Assembly (NCBI RefSeq): GCF_905147365.1 | Contig: NC_056428.1 | Span: 22,102,001 to 22,166,000, forward strand | Length of the DNA: 64,000 nt | Direction of reading: 5' to 3' | Source: Aricia agestis | Taxonomy: Eukaryota; Arthropoda; Insecta; Lepidoptera; Lycaenidae | In this document: positions 10,860-22,364 of the stretch, piece after piece | Layout: each line of letters begins with the position of its first letter | Numbering within the stretch: position 1 is the stretch's first letter | Notes under the pieces: model-generated | Seen by the model: the letters and a program-made list of their open reading frames with translations, nothing else | Told to the model about the DNA's origin: nothing | The model's database searches: none | Position numbers and translations under genes: made by a program

Positions 10860-11775
10860 ATAATTTCAATAATATTTATGAAAGATATTAACTGGTACCT
10901 ACAGCCGCATATTAACAAAGATTATTTATTTTTGAAATATTTTGTCTCAGTACACTGCGAATCGCGATCCAAGCAAATTAAAAGAAGATTTAAAAGTAGG
11001 GACAGCTATTGTATCTTTCCGGGATATTCTTAGGTAGGAAATAAGAAATTGATAGGACGTATTATTGACAGGTAGCCAGTGGCCAGCCCGCCGATATAAC
11101 TCGGCTAACAAAGCGTTTCACGTTGAGATGAGCCTGGATTCATTAGCATAATCAAGTCTCTATTGTTTCCACGTTTTTCTTATTTGAGATGAAATAATAA
11201 CAGTGAAGAATAAGTGAATAACTCAAAGCCGGGCATAAATTTATTTACTGAGGTTTTTAAAGATATGAGAAATTGTAGACCAGCGTGTGCGGAGCAGACA
11301 AGAGCATCATCTACGTGAATTCTTCGGCAAAAAAATATTGCTGTATCATCCACGGCAACCACGCCAACCAACAGCCATTAGTTTCTAATAAGATTCACTT
11401 AATTTCGATTTGCTGCTATGAACAAACCTACATACACTTACAACCTTTTGCGATATAGTTTTCGAGTCTGTGGCGGTGTAGTGTAGAGTAAGGTTTATAT
11501 TTGTTTACGTAGCAGAAATGTTTTGTGTTTTGGGATTTTTTTCATGTGATAAGTACACAGTACTGTATATTTGAAAATTGAAGCCGATTAGGCGAGTACT
11601 TAAAATATTCTAGATATGAAAATTAATATAGAAATATTTTTTGAGTAGTAAGACTTGTTCAGTTGGCTATGCTAAAAAATTAATATAAAAGAAAAAGTAT
11701 TTGTGACTGTTCCATTGCCATAAACAAAAAATTCCAAAATTTTTCTGAGATTGTGATTTTTATTTATTTATTTAT

Positions 11776-11780
<5 letters not shown>
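10860..11780. other. No recognisable feature
   Basis: Mostly AT-rich sequence. I see no gene or element ends in it. Confidence 0.4.

Positions 11781-11784
<4 letters not shown>

Positions 11785-11858
<74 letters not shown>
11785..11858. repeat. TA microsatellite
   Basis: An almost pure TA run immediately upstream of a tRNA-like SINE head. Confidence 0.9.
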
Positions 11859-11862
<4 letters not shown>

Positions 11863-11863
11863 G

Positions 11864-11999
11864 TGAGTAGTGGCTGAGTGGATGAGCGCATTAAAATCTC
11901 TAGCTAGCGTAGCTGGTTCGAATCCCGCCAACGGAACAAAAAGTTTTCAAAGTTCCTAGATCATGAATGTGTATTAATAAATATGGATTAGGAGTATCA
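11864..11999 (+). mobile_element. tRNA-derived SINE-like sequence
   Basis: Contains a perfect A box (TGGCTGAGTGG) and a perfect B box (GGTTCGAATCC) of the internal RNA polymerase III promoter at tRNA-like spacing, but the cloverleaf is incomplete, so it is a SINE head rather than a tRNA gene. The 3' extent is uncertain. Confidence 0.55.
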
Positions 12000-12910
12000 T
12001 ATTAAAAAAAAAATCTTAAATACAGTTTATATTTTATGTACACAATACAGTAACAAATGAGAAAACAAATTTAACATTTGCTTTTTTATGACTCATTCTT
12101 AACTTTCGTTAAACTTCCTCCCATTGTTTTTGTATTGTTTTCTCATCAATATTGTACCCATTATATTTCGTTGACCTAAACAACGTTGTTATTTTATCGC
12201 ATTCTTTTCGAATGGATTTTATTCCAATGGTAAAGTTTATCTGGTGATTGAAAAATCAGCACTTACTATACAATAATAATAAATTACAAGACCACAGCAA
12301 CTAATTTTTCCCCATTGATTGGGCACCAGTCACGTATCTGGCAAATAGATAATCGGATCTACGCACACAACAATATTTGTGCATTGTTTTATACACACTA
12401 CAATATTGAGTTGCCGCATTCTGAAATCAAATTTTCTATACAGCGCGGTATCTAGTCGAGCGCGCGCGCGAGACCAATCATTTATCTACGGACAAACCGT
12501 AAGTTAACCCTTGATGTCTGGCTTCATTTGAAAAAGTCTTGCAGTTAGCTGTACCATATAGGGTTAGACTTTGTTCCGTCATCTATGACCGACAACTCCG
12601 CTGGGCCCCGCATACCCTGTGTCATAATCAAGTGCACGCCGCTGCACGGTTGTATATATACGACAGGTAAACTTAATCTAGAGGCTTCAGCCTGGCCAAG
12701 CATCCCACCTCCCTCCTTCCTTCATGGCCACCAATATTCCCACAAGTCCAACGCCGCAGACTAACTAATTTAAATGACAAATATCACGTAACATACTAAG
12801 TCTGTCCACGTGACACAGGCCCCAGAGTACTCTAGATCGAGCTGTTACCGGTTACCGAGAAATTACTATTGTCAATCCCTAGTGACGAGACAGGACAATT
12901 TATAGAACAA
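12000..12910. other. No recognisable feature
   Basis: AT-rich at the left; around 12,450 there is a short alternating CG run. No gene is supported. Confidence 0.4.
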
Positions 12911-13142
12911 CTAGCTTTTGCCCGCGGCTTCGCTCGCGTGGAATTCGAAAATCGTGTACAATACGAATATTATTGCAAATCTCCTTTAGAAACATGATGT
13001 TTTTCCAAGACCAAAAGTAACCTATGTTACTCTCTATCCTTTCAACTAAGTCGATGCCAAAAATCAAGTCAATTGGTTGCTTCGTTAGGCTGCGAAGAAA
13101 GGACAAACAAATACACTTTCGCATTTATAATATTAGTATGGA
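12911..13142 (-). mobile_element. Small Lep1-type Helitron (232 bp)
   Basis: On the minus strand it starts TCCATACTAATATTATAAATG after an A (13,143) and ends GCGGGCAAAAG-CTAG before a T. The same terminal words define the Lep1-type elements at 13,576-14,210 and 46,103-46,695. It abuts the 3' end of the next Helitron, giving a head-to-tail pair. No coding capacity. Confidence 0.8.
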
Positions 13143-13289
13143 TAGCTGTTTCCCGCGACTTCGTAGGCGTTAGTATAGTATAATAACGGAAATGGATAAT
13201 TCTCTCCTTTTTAAGTTCCCTTACTCAAATGGTAAAAAACGGAACCCGATTACAAAGATATAATATCAGCCTGTCCGTCTGTCCATATG

Positions 13290-14745
13290 CAGACAAAGCC
13301 TCCCTCATATTAATCAAACGATACGCAAAATCTGCATGTTTAGTTTTGGTTAGATTAATTTCACTTTTAATAAATAACTTACTTTGATTCTAAAGAAGGG
13401 GGAGTAAAACTCAACACTTACGACGCAACACCATTTTGCTTAGCAACATTACCAGGAGGGGGGGGTTGGGGGGGCGCAGCCCAAGTACCGGCCGGGGGCA
13501 AAGCCTCCTGCATGTTAATCAAACGACACGCAAAATCTGCATGTTTAGTTTTGGTTAGATTAATTTCACTTTTAATCTATACTAATATTATAAATGCGAA
13601 AGTATCTCTGTCTGTCTGTCTGTCTGTCTGTCTCGCTTTCACGCCAAAACTACCGAACCGATTGAAATGAAATTTTGTATATAGATAGTCTAAAGCCTGA
13701 GAAAGGACATAGGCTACTTTTTTACTGGAAAAAAGGGTTGTAAGGGGGTGAAAATACGAAAATTTGTTCAAATTAAGTTAGCTCCAAAATTTCATACTAG
13801 ATGGCCCCGTGCGTCTCTTACATCGCGCTAACGCTTTCCCAACATCTTTCTATAAGAGGTGGTATCATCATACACTTAATTTTTTTTTTTCGATTTTTTT
13901 CGATTGTTATTTCTATTTTACGTTATTTAATAAGTCAGTTTATATTATATACAGTGACGGAACCTTAAACCTATCAATGATAAATAGTTTATGGGTAAAG
14001 TTGTGTAATTGGGGGGCTAAATAAGCTTTAAAATTTGGCATAAAATATAAAGTTTAATTTTAAAAAATGAAATATTATGTGCACACTGCACAGCTGTTTT
14101 GATTTAAGGGGTACCAGGGTTTTTTTTATAAAAGCTTTTGACACCAATTTTGTTGACATCGCGCGCTATAAACTGAAGTCCACGCGGACGAAGTCGCGGG
14201 CAACAGCTAGTAAAATATAACTTACTTTGATTCTAAAGAAGGAGTAAAACTCAACACTAACGACGTAACACCATTTTGCTTAGCAACAGTACCAGGAGGA
14301 GGGGTTTGGGGGGGCCCAGCCCCCCCAAGTAAGGGCAAGAGCAAAGCCTCCCGCATATTAATCAAACGACACACAAAATCTGCATGTTTAGTTTTGGTTA
14401 GATTAATTTCACTTTTAAGAAATAACTTACTTTGATTCTAAAGGAGGAGTAAAACTCAACACTAACGACAGAACACCATTTTGCTTAGCAACATTACCAG
14501 AAGGGGGGAGTTTGGGGGGCGCAGCCCCCTTCAAGTAAAGGCAGGAGCAAAGCCTCCCGCATATTAATCAAACGACACGCAAAATCTGCATGTTTAGTTT
14601 TGGTTAGATTAATTTCACTTTTAAGAAATAACTTACTTTGATTCTAAAGAAGGAGGAGTAAATCTCAACACTAACAACGCAACACCATTTTGCTTAGCAA
14701 CATTACCAGGAGGGGGGGGGGGGTTGGGGGGGCGCAGATGCTAAG
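13290..14745. repeat. Minisatellite array A, ~206-bp unit, four copies
   Basis: The phrase CAAAATCTGCATGTTTAG recurs near 13,326, 13,531, 14,374 and 14,580; after subtracting the nested Helitron the spacing is about 205-208 bp each time. Each unit has a G-rich tract (for example near 13,455, 14,296, 14,505 and 14,710). Confidence 0.85.
13576..14210 (+). mobile_element. Complete Lep1-type Helitron (635 bp) nested in array A
   Basis: Starts TCTATACTAATATTATAAAT after A, then TGTC repeats, and ends GCGGGCAACAG-CTAG before T. The neighbouring array units supply the uninterrupted sequence (CACTTTTAATAAATAACTTAC) against which the insertion point A|T is exact. The closest complete relative is 46,103-46,695 on the minus strand. 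Non-coding. Confidence 0.9.
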
Positions 14746-14754
14746 TTTGAATAA

Positions 14755-15370
14755 GGCATATATATCTGCAAAAACCGTATTCAAATCGGATCAGTAGTTT
14801 TCGTGTTAAAGAAAAAAGTTTGATACAAAATCTTACCCCCTCTTTTGACCCCTTTGAGAGGTGGGGGGAAAAATTTTATACACCAGATGTGAAGTTGGAA
14901 GAAGACAAATATATCTGCGAAAACCATATTCAAATCGGATCAGTAGTTTTCATGTTAAAAAAAAGTTTGATACAATATCTGACCCTTCTTCGGCCCCCTT
15001 AAAGGGGTAGGGGAAAATTTTTATACACCAGATGTTAAATTGGAAAATACAGTTAATAATATGAAGTTAGTCCATTGAAGAAAAGAGTTTGAGACAAAAT
15101 TTGACCCCCTCTTTGGTTCCCTTAGAGGGGTGAGGGGGGAAAAATTTATACACCAGATGTTAAGTTGGAAGAAGATAAATATATCTGCGAAAACCGTATT
15201 CAAATCGGATCAGTAGTTTTCGTGTTAAAGAAAAAAGTTTGGTACAAAATCTTACCCCCTCTTTTGACCCCTTTGAGAGGTGGGGGGAAAAAAATTTGTA
15301 CACCAGATGTTAAGTTGGGAGAAGACAAATATACTTATCTGCGAAAACCGCATTCAAATCGGATCATTAT
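14755..15370. repeat. Minisatellite array B, ~150-bp unit
   Basis: The phrase CAAATCGGATCA recurs near 14,783, 14,931, 15,201 and 15,355, with an additional degenerate unit around 15,000-15,130. Units share TACACCAGATGT and runs of C and G. Open frames across this array are products of the repeat. Confidence 0.85.
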
Positions 15371-15396
15371 TTTTCGTGTGATGCTGGAACAAACAT

Positions 15397-15447
<51 letters not shown>
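15397..15447. repeat. GACA tetranucleotide microsatellite
   Basis: About 12 GACA units (TGTC on the element's own strand), the usual position of the tetranucleotide run in this Helitron group. Confidence 0.95.
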
Positions 15448-15565
15448 CAAAAAACTTACCACAGTTTTGGCTTCTATAGCGATGTAGTAACAGCCCCCGC
15501 TTATTATTTTTTGGATATCTTTAATGTACAGAATTGTCTTTCTACAATTTTATTATATGTATAGA

Positions 15566-17205
15566 TTAGTGGAGTGAATTAGCCTGCGTCCACAACATGA
15601 CTCATAATTACACATAATATTGTTGTGTCTTGGTTACTATACTTGTTGGTTTTATGTCAAGTACTTACTATACAACCATTTCATAATTATTTTAATGGTA
15701 TTTGAACGGAAGACGAAGACGTGAAAGAAAAGTAGAGTATCAATTCGACCCGGATTTATTTATATTTGATATTAAGTATATAATATTTAGTTTTCGTTGT
15801 AATTAACTTTTAAAATAAAATTAAAAAAAAAACACTTTTAAAATATGTGCCACAAAAGTGTATGTATGTTATATATTGTGTAAATTTGAAACTACATTAA
15901 TAATAATAATTAATCTAACCCTTTAAGAATATTGAAAATAAACCATCCGACAAATTCGCATTTATTAGTATAAATAAATGACTTTATAATATTTTTCATT
16001 TTATTCATGATTCGTGTTACAGGTTCGATCTTTAGTATGCGAAAGGTTGGACCAATAAAAAATGCTAAAATCGTTTCACTCGAATACTGTATTGAATCAA
16101 ACATCGGACGGCAGACTTGCTTCAAAGCTGTCAACTCTTCAAGCGCCTTATTATGAATGCAAAATTTTTGTGAAAAATATTGTAGTTTCGTGTCTGAAAA
16201 TGCAATGATTTTAAACTTTCTGTTTATGGACAATTTTAATTTAATAACAATTTTAGGCGTGTAAAGATCACACAGACTTCAGGATAATTTTCAAAGGCAT
16301 GCATTGTGTTTAATCTTTCAAGTGTTTCAGTTTGGAATTTACTGGTGATAAGATTTTAAAAATATGAAACGAAATGAATTTGTACAAGCCTAAAACCGAA
16401 CCTTGTTTAAAGATTCGAGTCGTTCAACCCTCGCAAATAAAAAAAATATAAAAAAATCCTACGATCATTTGAAAATATTTTTTTTGTATCGGCGCCTATT
16501 CTCATGACTCGAACTTTGCTTTAAATGGCGCTATTTAGACACCCTGCCATCGAAGCGATATTCAAGACATAATAATATTAGTCCTAGCTCCTAAAAATCC
16601 GACAATCATCATCAAATTTCGGTTTCTCACTCGAGCTTGTAACTTGGTCTGGAACAGCGGGTGATCGAAGTGATATTCTAGGTAGATATTAGAATCCGGT
16701 CCCAGTACTTGAGTTATTAAGACGAGGAATTACGTTCCTCGATTTCTATTGGTTATTTCATATTCATGGACTGTACCGACCTCATAATTGATATTGAAAA
16801 TTGTAAAACTTTGAAAAATGTATTGTATGTAATATTCAGTGAATATTGATTCCTTTACCGGTAAGAATTTCTTTCGAGTGTATATTCATTCTTTACTTGT
16901 AACACCAGTGGCACTCCGGTACAATATCACGTCGTATACACGATATGTTGAGCCAGTATACTAGGTTTTATTTCGGAACATACAGACTGCAATCACGCAT
17001 AATCGACAGGCCCATCCGTCATACGTCTGACATGTTTGTATTGGAAATTAGATGAACTGATTTAGCAATTAGGGGGATTTTGTAAATAATTAATTATACG
17101 ACCGCAACTAATTAATATCGCAGCGGTTTAGGAATCAATTGTACGTGCGCTCGCAACAGCTGCAACACGATTAGCTGACCGACGCTGATCTATTGTGGCC
17201 ATCGT
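15566..17205. other. No recognised element; one 107-codon open frame
   Basis: A minus-strand open frame of 107 codons at 15,910-16,233 shows no motif I recognise and lies in AT-rich DNA; chance is a fair explanation. Otherwise nothing supported. Confidence 0.35.
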
Positions 17206-17207
17206 TA

Positions 17208-17835
17208 GTATATCTCCGTGGCCCAATGGATAGATCTTTGGTTCTCACTCCAGAGGGTGCAGGTTCGATCCCGGGTAGAGGCGAGTACCGATAAGACATT
17301 TTCAGATCTCAAGTACTATCAGAGAAGTTGACTCCTACGCAGATGGCGGATCTACGTAAGTTGATCGCATTACGTGAAACCTAGCAGTCAGATCACAATT
17401 AACATTAAGGGCGGATTCGACCAAACTGGAGTAAAATTTTACTCGAGTATAACTGTCTCCTAATCTAAGAGTAAGCTGGTTTTGCGTTTTTCCAACTTCT
17501 AATCCAAGAACGAGGTAATTACACGGGAGTAAATATTTACACGGGCTATTTTGGTGGAGTAAATATTAAACTGAGAATAGTTGCACAACAGGGTGTCAAC
17601 TATCACGGTCGGAGTCATTGTGAACTATAATTGACATTTTATTTCATACTCTTTGAGTAACTTGGTAAAATGCAAACGATAATATCCTAGAGTAAATTAA
17701 AGGAGTAAAATTATTCTCATGATAGTTATACTCGTGTAACTTCAAGTTTGGTCGAATCGGGCCTTAATTGAATTGATATAACCCGACCAAATGACGTAGG
17801 TCCGTCAACTGCCTAGGAATTAATTTCTTCGATAG
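17208..17835 (+). mobile_element. tRNA-derived SINE, copy 1, split by a MITE
   Basis: Head TCTCCGTGGCCCAATGGATAG with B box GGTTCGATCCC and GGGTAGAG resembles a tRNA. The body contains TTTTCAGATCTCAAGTA, shared with copy 2 and with the copy at 63.3 kb. A 355-bp MITE (17,409-17,763) interrupts the body. Confidence 0.6.
17409..17763. mobile_element. MITE with GGGCGGATTCGACCAAAC ends
   Basis: Inverted ends GGGCGGATTCGACCAAAC (left) and GGCCCGATTCGACCAAAC (right, reverse strand), flanked by TTAA on both sides (17,405-17,408 and 17,764-17,767). TTAA fits piggyBac; TTA would fit PIF/Harbinger. No coding capacity. Confidence 0.8.
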
Positions 17836-17837
17836 TA

Positions 17838-18055
17838 CATCTCTGTGGCCTAGTGGGAAGACCTTTGGTACTCGAGAGGGTGCAGGTTCGATCCCGGGTA
17901 GAGCGTGTACCAACGAGATATTTTCAGATCTCAAGTATATGAATACGGACGCTTGTACGGTGAATTAACCGAGTGCGGGTTCCTAACGTGTTTTACATTA
18001 GGATCCCGCACATGATTGGTTCCAGACGTAATAACCTGTTATTTTCTTTGGACTA
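17838..18055 (+). mobile_element. tRNA-derived SINE, copy 2
   Basis: Head TCTCTGTGGCCTAGTGGGAAG with B box GGTTCGATCCC and GGGTAGAG, followed by TTTTCAGATCTCAAGTATA and CCCGCACATG...CCAGACGTA, as at 63,310-63,520. Confidence 0.65.
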
Positions 18056-18067
18056 GCCCGGCAATAT

Positions 18068-18357
18068 TTTTTTATGAAATAAGGGGGCAAACGAGCAAAC
18101 GGGTGACCTGATGGAAAGCAAGTTCCGTCGCCCATGGACACTCGCAGCATCAAAAGAGCTGCAAGTGCGTTGCCAGCCTTTTAAGAGGGAATAGGGGAGG
18201 GTAGAGAAGGGAATAGGTTAGGGGATTGTGCCTCCGGTAAACTCACTCACTCGCCGAAACACAGGGCAAGCGCTGTTTCATGCCGGTTTTTTGTGAGAAC
18301 GTGGTATTTCTCCGGTCGAGCCGGCCCATTCATGCCGAAGCATGGCTCTCCCACGTA
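18068..18357 (+). repeat. Dispersed repeat family D1, copy 2
   Basis: From GAAATAAGGGGGCAAACGAG through TTCCGTCGCCCATGGACACT to CATGGCTCTCCCACGT; the longest plus-strand copy in the window. Confidence 0.75.
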
Positions 18358-18616
18358 TAATAGCCATATATGTTGCGATAAAGCCGTATATGTGCTTGGG
18401 CAACCACTAAAGTTGATAGTAGTTCTTACCCCAAATAAAATTCATCAATCATACCATACGTATAGTAAAATAGTTTTCCTTTAAGCTTCATCGTAGTAGA
18501 ATCTGTTTCATTACGATTTATCAAAAAAATACCACCTCACCCCCGCACCCAAAACATAGCTCAAAAAATTTTTTTTGGTGATATGGAACCCTTTACATAT
18601 TCTACAATTAATTATA

Positions 18617-19092
18617 CTAGAGATCGCCCAATGGTCGAAATTCGACCTTACTTGCAACGACATTAGGACTACTACCTATATTTTGTAAAAAAATATTGAC
18701 TTCATCATAGTTTTTTTCAATTCTTGTCTCTAGGACTCAGCTGATCTCAGACTGGCCGTTTAAGCATTGTCTAATAGTATCTAAAATTAAATAAAAAAAA
18801 ACAATAATCCATTTTCAATTTGTCAACAGACTTCAACCATAAATAAAAGAGTATAATTCGTATGCATAGGCTTGTCACTCAAAAATCTGTCATTTTTCCT
18901 AGTAGTAGTGTCGTGTGTGTAACGTTTTATTTGTTAAAAATATATATGATAAAAGCAAATTTTAAAATAATATTAGCTCGATGCACTCCTTCACCATATA
19001 AACTATAACTGTGCGAAATTTCATGCACCTACGTTTCCCCATTTTTCGTAAAAAGGGTTACAAAGTTTTTCTTTCACGTATTAATATATAGA
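18617..19092 (-). mobile_element. Helitron family C, intact-ended copy
   Basis: On the minus strand it starts TCTATATATTAATACGTG after A and ends GGTCGAATTTCGACC-ATTGGGCGATCT-CTAG before T; 476 bp. At the position where the 1.3-kb copy has a mariner, this copy reads GCCTATGCATACG, i.e. no insertion. Confidence 0.85.
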
Positions 19093-19268
19093 TATCACAA
19101 CTCAATAATTTATGATTATGATTCATCTGTTAGCGTCATGCATAACACAATTAGTATTTAAAAATTCCCTTTCCCAAGTCCCAACTACTTTAGTAAGTTA
19201 AGAAAATGACGAAAAACACCAAAATCAAGGTATATCATGAACCTGCGTTCAGTAAACTACACGCATAC

Positions 19269-19500
19269 TAATATTATAAAGGCAGAAGTGTGTCTGTTTG
19301 TCTCTTTGCTCTTCACGCCCAATTTTATCCCGGAAAAATGTACAGTCGCCGCGCGATAAATGTGTTTTGGCGCAACTTCAGTGCGTCATAGAGTACAAGA
19401 TAATTATAAAAGATACCCTATTAATTTCCAGGACGAAAATAATGTTAGATTGATTTTCCATATAACCAGACATATTTAGATTCCAGACCTCGGCGACTTC
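19269..19500 (+). mobile_element. Lep1-like Helitron 5' fragment
   Basis: ATACTAATATTATAAAGGC, then TGTCTGTTTGTC and CACGCCCAATTTTATCCCGG. No clear CTAG end. Confidence 0.5.
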
Positions 19501-20090
19501 GTGAATTTTTAAACAGTCTAGACCCTGATCGTGCCCACTCAAAGCTCATTTTCAGAGTGGTTAGATTCCTCTAGGGCTGTCAACAATAAGATATTATACG
19601 TTTTTTTCTTTTAACTACAAAGCCGTATATTTTCATTAATGATTATTATTTATGTGCAATAAAAGTAGTTTGCCTGTGAAAAAGTTATCATACAAGCGAA
19701 ATAGATACGCCATAATAATATTATGTGTCTAATATATGATGGTAGCCCTAGAATCTAGATGTCTACAGTAATTAAATGTTTACATAGCCCCGTACAACAT
19801 TTGATATGTAATTAGGAACTTATTTACATAAGATTATCAAGCAATTGGTCTACAGAGATTACAATTATCTTCACATGTTATGTGAGAAATATAGGTGCCT
19901 ACAGATATAATACTTGATGTGGTACACTATCGTAAAATTAAAGGTAGCCAACTTTTAAATTTCATATATAGAGGTTGGGGAGGCACTAGAAGAAGGTTTG
20001 GGCGTGAAGAGATATTAGATAGACAGAAACGTTCGTATGTGTCTGTACCTCGTAGTGCCTCTGTTTCGTAGTGCCTCTCCAACAATCTAG
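19501..20090. other. No recognisable feature
   Basis: AT-rich sequence without a gene or element ends that I can identify. Confidence 0.4.
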
Positions 20091-20099
20091 ACGTGACAA

Positions 20100-20420
20100 A
20101 TGGGCTGATTGGCTGACGCCTTTGTACACGTCGGCGTCGTCGTCGTCTGTTGGCTAGGTAATATATCAATGAAAAATCCATAGGTATCGGACTGTACACC
20201 GCTCGATCGAAATTGTACTGTGCTGCGAGAGGCGAGCCCACGGCGCGGGCGCCCGGCCCGCGCCGGGAACACGCTTAACGCAGCGAACGCCCTATTAAGA
20301 GCTCACCTGTCTCTAAAAATCAAACATCGTCCTTCTCTCTTCACACTCACGCTCGTCTTTCATATGTCAGGTGAAAAAGGACGGCGCGGAATCATCGCCG
20401 AGTTAGTTTTACTTGAATAA
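20100..20420. promoter_or_regulatory. CpG-rich patch, possible promoter or first exon
   Basis: A sharp local rise in C+G with many CG pairs (ACGTCGGCGTCGTCGTCGTC near 20,128 and a GCGCGGGCGCCCGGCCCGCG stretch near 20,241) in otherwise AT-rich DNA. Open frames on both strands cross it but none shows a known domain. It could be the 5' end of a gene outside the repeats or part of an unrecognised element. Confidence 0.25.
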
Positions 20421-20725
20421 AAGACGAACTATAATGATTATAAAAAAAGTGTTTTGAGCAAATTTAGGTTTTATCAATACCTTTTTAGATATTAAAAAAT
20501 ATTAAAGAAAAGACAGCAAACTTCGAAGATCCAAGCAAAAATGTGTCTAAAACAAGGTTTTTTGTAAAAAAGAAACTATCGAGCATTTTTTGAGTAATCA
20601 TGTTGTCGTCTTGAGCATTTAATGAACTGAAGTTACTTGTGTCAAAAAATCAGTTTTCTAGACCTTACAGATTTTGAGATCTAGGTTAAAGTATGTAGTC
20701 AAGTTAGGGTCATATGGGCTCTTAA

Positions 20726-21198
20726 GAGGATACAACAGGGGCTAGAGAAATGAAAAAAAAGTACGTGTAATATCTATAGCTGTCTCCCTTACCTCAGGCC
20801 TATACCGCAGAACGCGATAGAGACAACTGCAGAAAATCCAGAAAATCAACGATTCGTTGTCCCCTGATTCCTTCTCCAAAACTTAACCGATTTAAGTACT
20901 TTTTTCACTAAAGATTAAAGAAAGGCTTGAGCTGTGTTCCTATGTTTTGCTTTTTTTGTATAATCTAGCCAAATCTGTTTTCTGGACTTTTGAACACAGT
21001 GGAAAATTTGGCCATTTTTTTGCGTTTTTGAACGTTCATATCTTATTTAATAATTAAATTATGAAAAAAAAGAAAACATAGGGACATTGTATTAGTGGCC
21101 GTAGATATTCAGGAAAAAAATTATAACTCTACTAGCATTATCCAGGGAGGAAACAGGGGACAACGTTTGTATGGAAAAAAGGGCGGTGTGGAATCCTC
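20726..21198. mobile_element. TTAA-flanked MITE (473 bp)
   Basis: Starts GAGGATACAACAGGG and ends with the complement of GAGGATTCCACACCGCCC, flanked by TTAA at 20,722-20,725 and 21,199-21,202, as for piggyBac-type targets. Ends are imperfect. No coding capacity. Confidence 0.65.
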
Positions 21199-21202
21199 TT
21201 AA

Positions 21203-22364
21203 GCCGGGCCCTAGACGATTAATTGCATTGTGCAATATCACGATTAAATTTTATTGAACAGTTTATATGACAATTATATTGAAGGTGCGTGAATCGTGAT
21301 GTACAATGTCAACCTGAGACAGTCAATAATATTACGCAATACGTGAAAATTGTTCGTCTAGAGGCGTTTTCCTTGATTTTCCCCCATTTTCCTTGTGTGC
21401 CAAAAATATACACAAGGTCTCTGAAAACGTTTTGTGTAGAAATTTTCCTTTTGTGTAACATGTTCCTTTTTTTTTTGCCTTTTTCTTTATTATTCATTTT
21501 TTTGTTCACAGATATACAAGAAAAAAAAACTTTTTTATTGATTTTGCATGTTAAAAAACCATTATAATTAAAAAGAAATTTGTTATTAATTTTTACCACA
21601 ATTTTCGACCTGTAAGTCGGACTGAGAACCCACTCGGACTGAAACAACCGTGGAGGCCAGACGAATCCGTTTCCATTATAAAATGTACTAAAATGTGCCT
21701 CGCAATGTAGCACTGCTTGTGTTTCCAAAAAGATACACGTGGCCTCAACGTGTTAATAATAAAAATCTGTTAACGCGCCGATTCCCCGTCGTCTTTTTAA
21801 ACCTGGCATATGAATGACGGGCGAAAGTGTGAAGAGAGGACGAAGCTTTTTCTCTGGCTTTATTTGCCGTCTTAAGCTCTCGATACAAAAGGTATATAGT
21901 TAATATTAACTATAATATTGACTGCGCGTGTAACTGTCGTCGTAGCTTCGAATTAATGTTTTTGGTTTAACCCTAAATAAAATGAAAGTTGGGGTTAAAA
22001 ACAAAACCGTTTTATAAGAAATCCGAATGGAACACCTGTCTAGAGGCATAGCCCTCGAACAGATGTAAGAATTGAATCTAATTTTTGGGTAACTCTGGAT
22101 AATTTTGGGTAAAATGTATAAAATAATACCGTAAATCTGATGCAAATAAATACCAAAATACAAAACAGGAATTAAAACGCCATTCAATAAAAGCTACAAC
22201 GGAAGAGTAAACTTTTTTTGTCTGCAATGCAGCCCTAGCGGCTAGCACTCGCTGTGTACGCTGTACAAGCAAATCAAAAAAGTGTTTTTGACTGAAGTTT
22301 AACTATCAATGTCGAATCAATATTTGAGCTGTTTGCAAACACGACATTATCGAATCGTATTTAG
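21203..22364. other. Mostly unrecognised; T-rich low complexity
   Basis: A T-rich stretch at 21,460-21,560 produces long but uninformative open frames on both strands. An end-like GGGCCCTAGACGATTAATTG at 21,208 may mark another MITE; the partner end was not found with confidence. Confidence 0.35.

Larger units (their letters stand above)
13143..15565 (-). mobile_element. Large Helitron carrying two minisatellite arrays
   Basis: On the minus strand it starts TCTATACATATAATAAAATT after an A and is followed by a TGTC run (15,397-15,447 as GACA on the plus strand). It ends GAAGTCGCGGGAAACAGCTA, where the next Helitron starts, so the final G of CTAG is not seen. Inside are array B (~150-bp units), array A (~206-bp units) and a nested plus-strand Helitron. 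Net length without the nested copy is about 1.79 kb. Boundaries are clear on the 15.5-kb side and slightly ambiguous on the 13.1-kb side. Confidence 0.7.

Noticed and set aside
11864..11940. A tRNA gene
   Set aside because: A and B boxes are perfect but the acceptor stem and anticodon arm do not form a proper cloverleaf; a SINE head is more likely. The same holds for 17,213, 17,842 and 63,320.
13290..15370. CRISPR-like array of repeats and spacers
   Set aside because: Units are long tandem repeats without unique spacers, lying in a eukaryotic transposon; not a CRISPR.
15165..15479. 104-codon open frame with a repetitive QTD tail
   Set aside because: It is a product of the minisatellite units and the GACA microsatellite inside a Helitron.
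21309..21728. 139-codon open frame on the minus strand
   Set aside because: Depends on a T-rich low-complexity stretch and shows no motif; an overlapping plus-strand frame exists as well.
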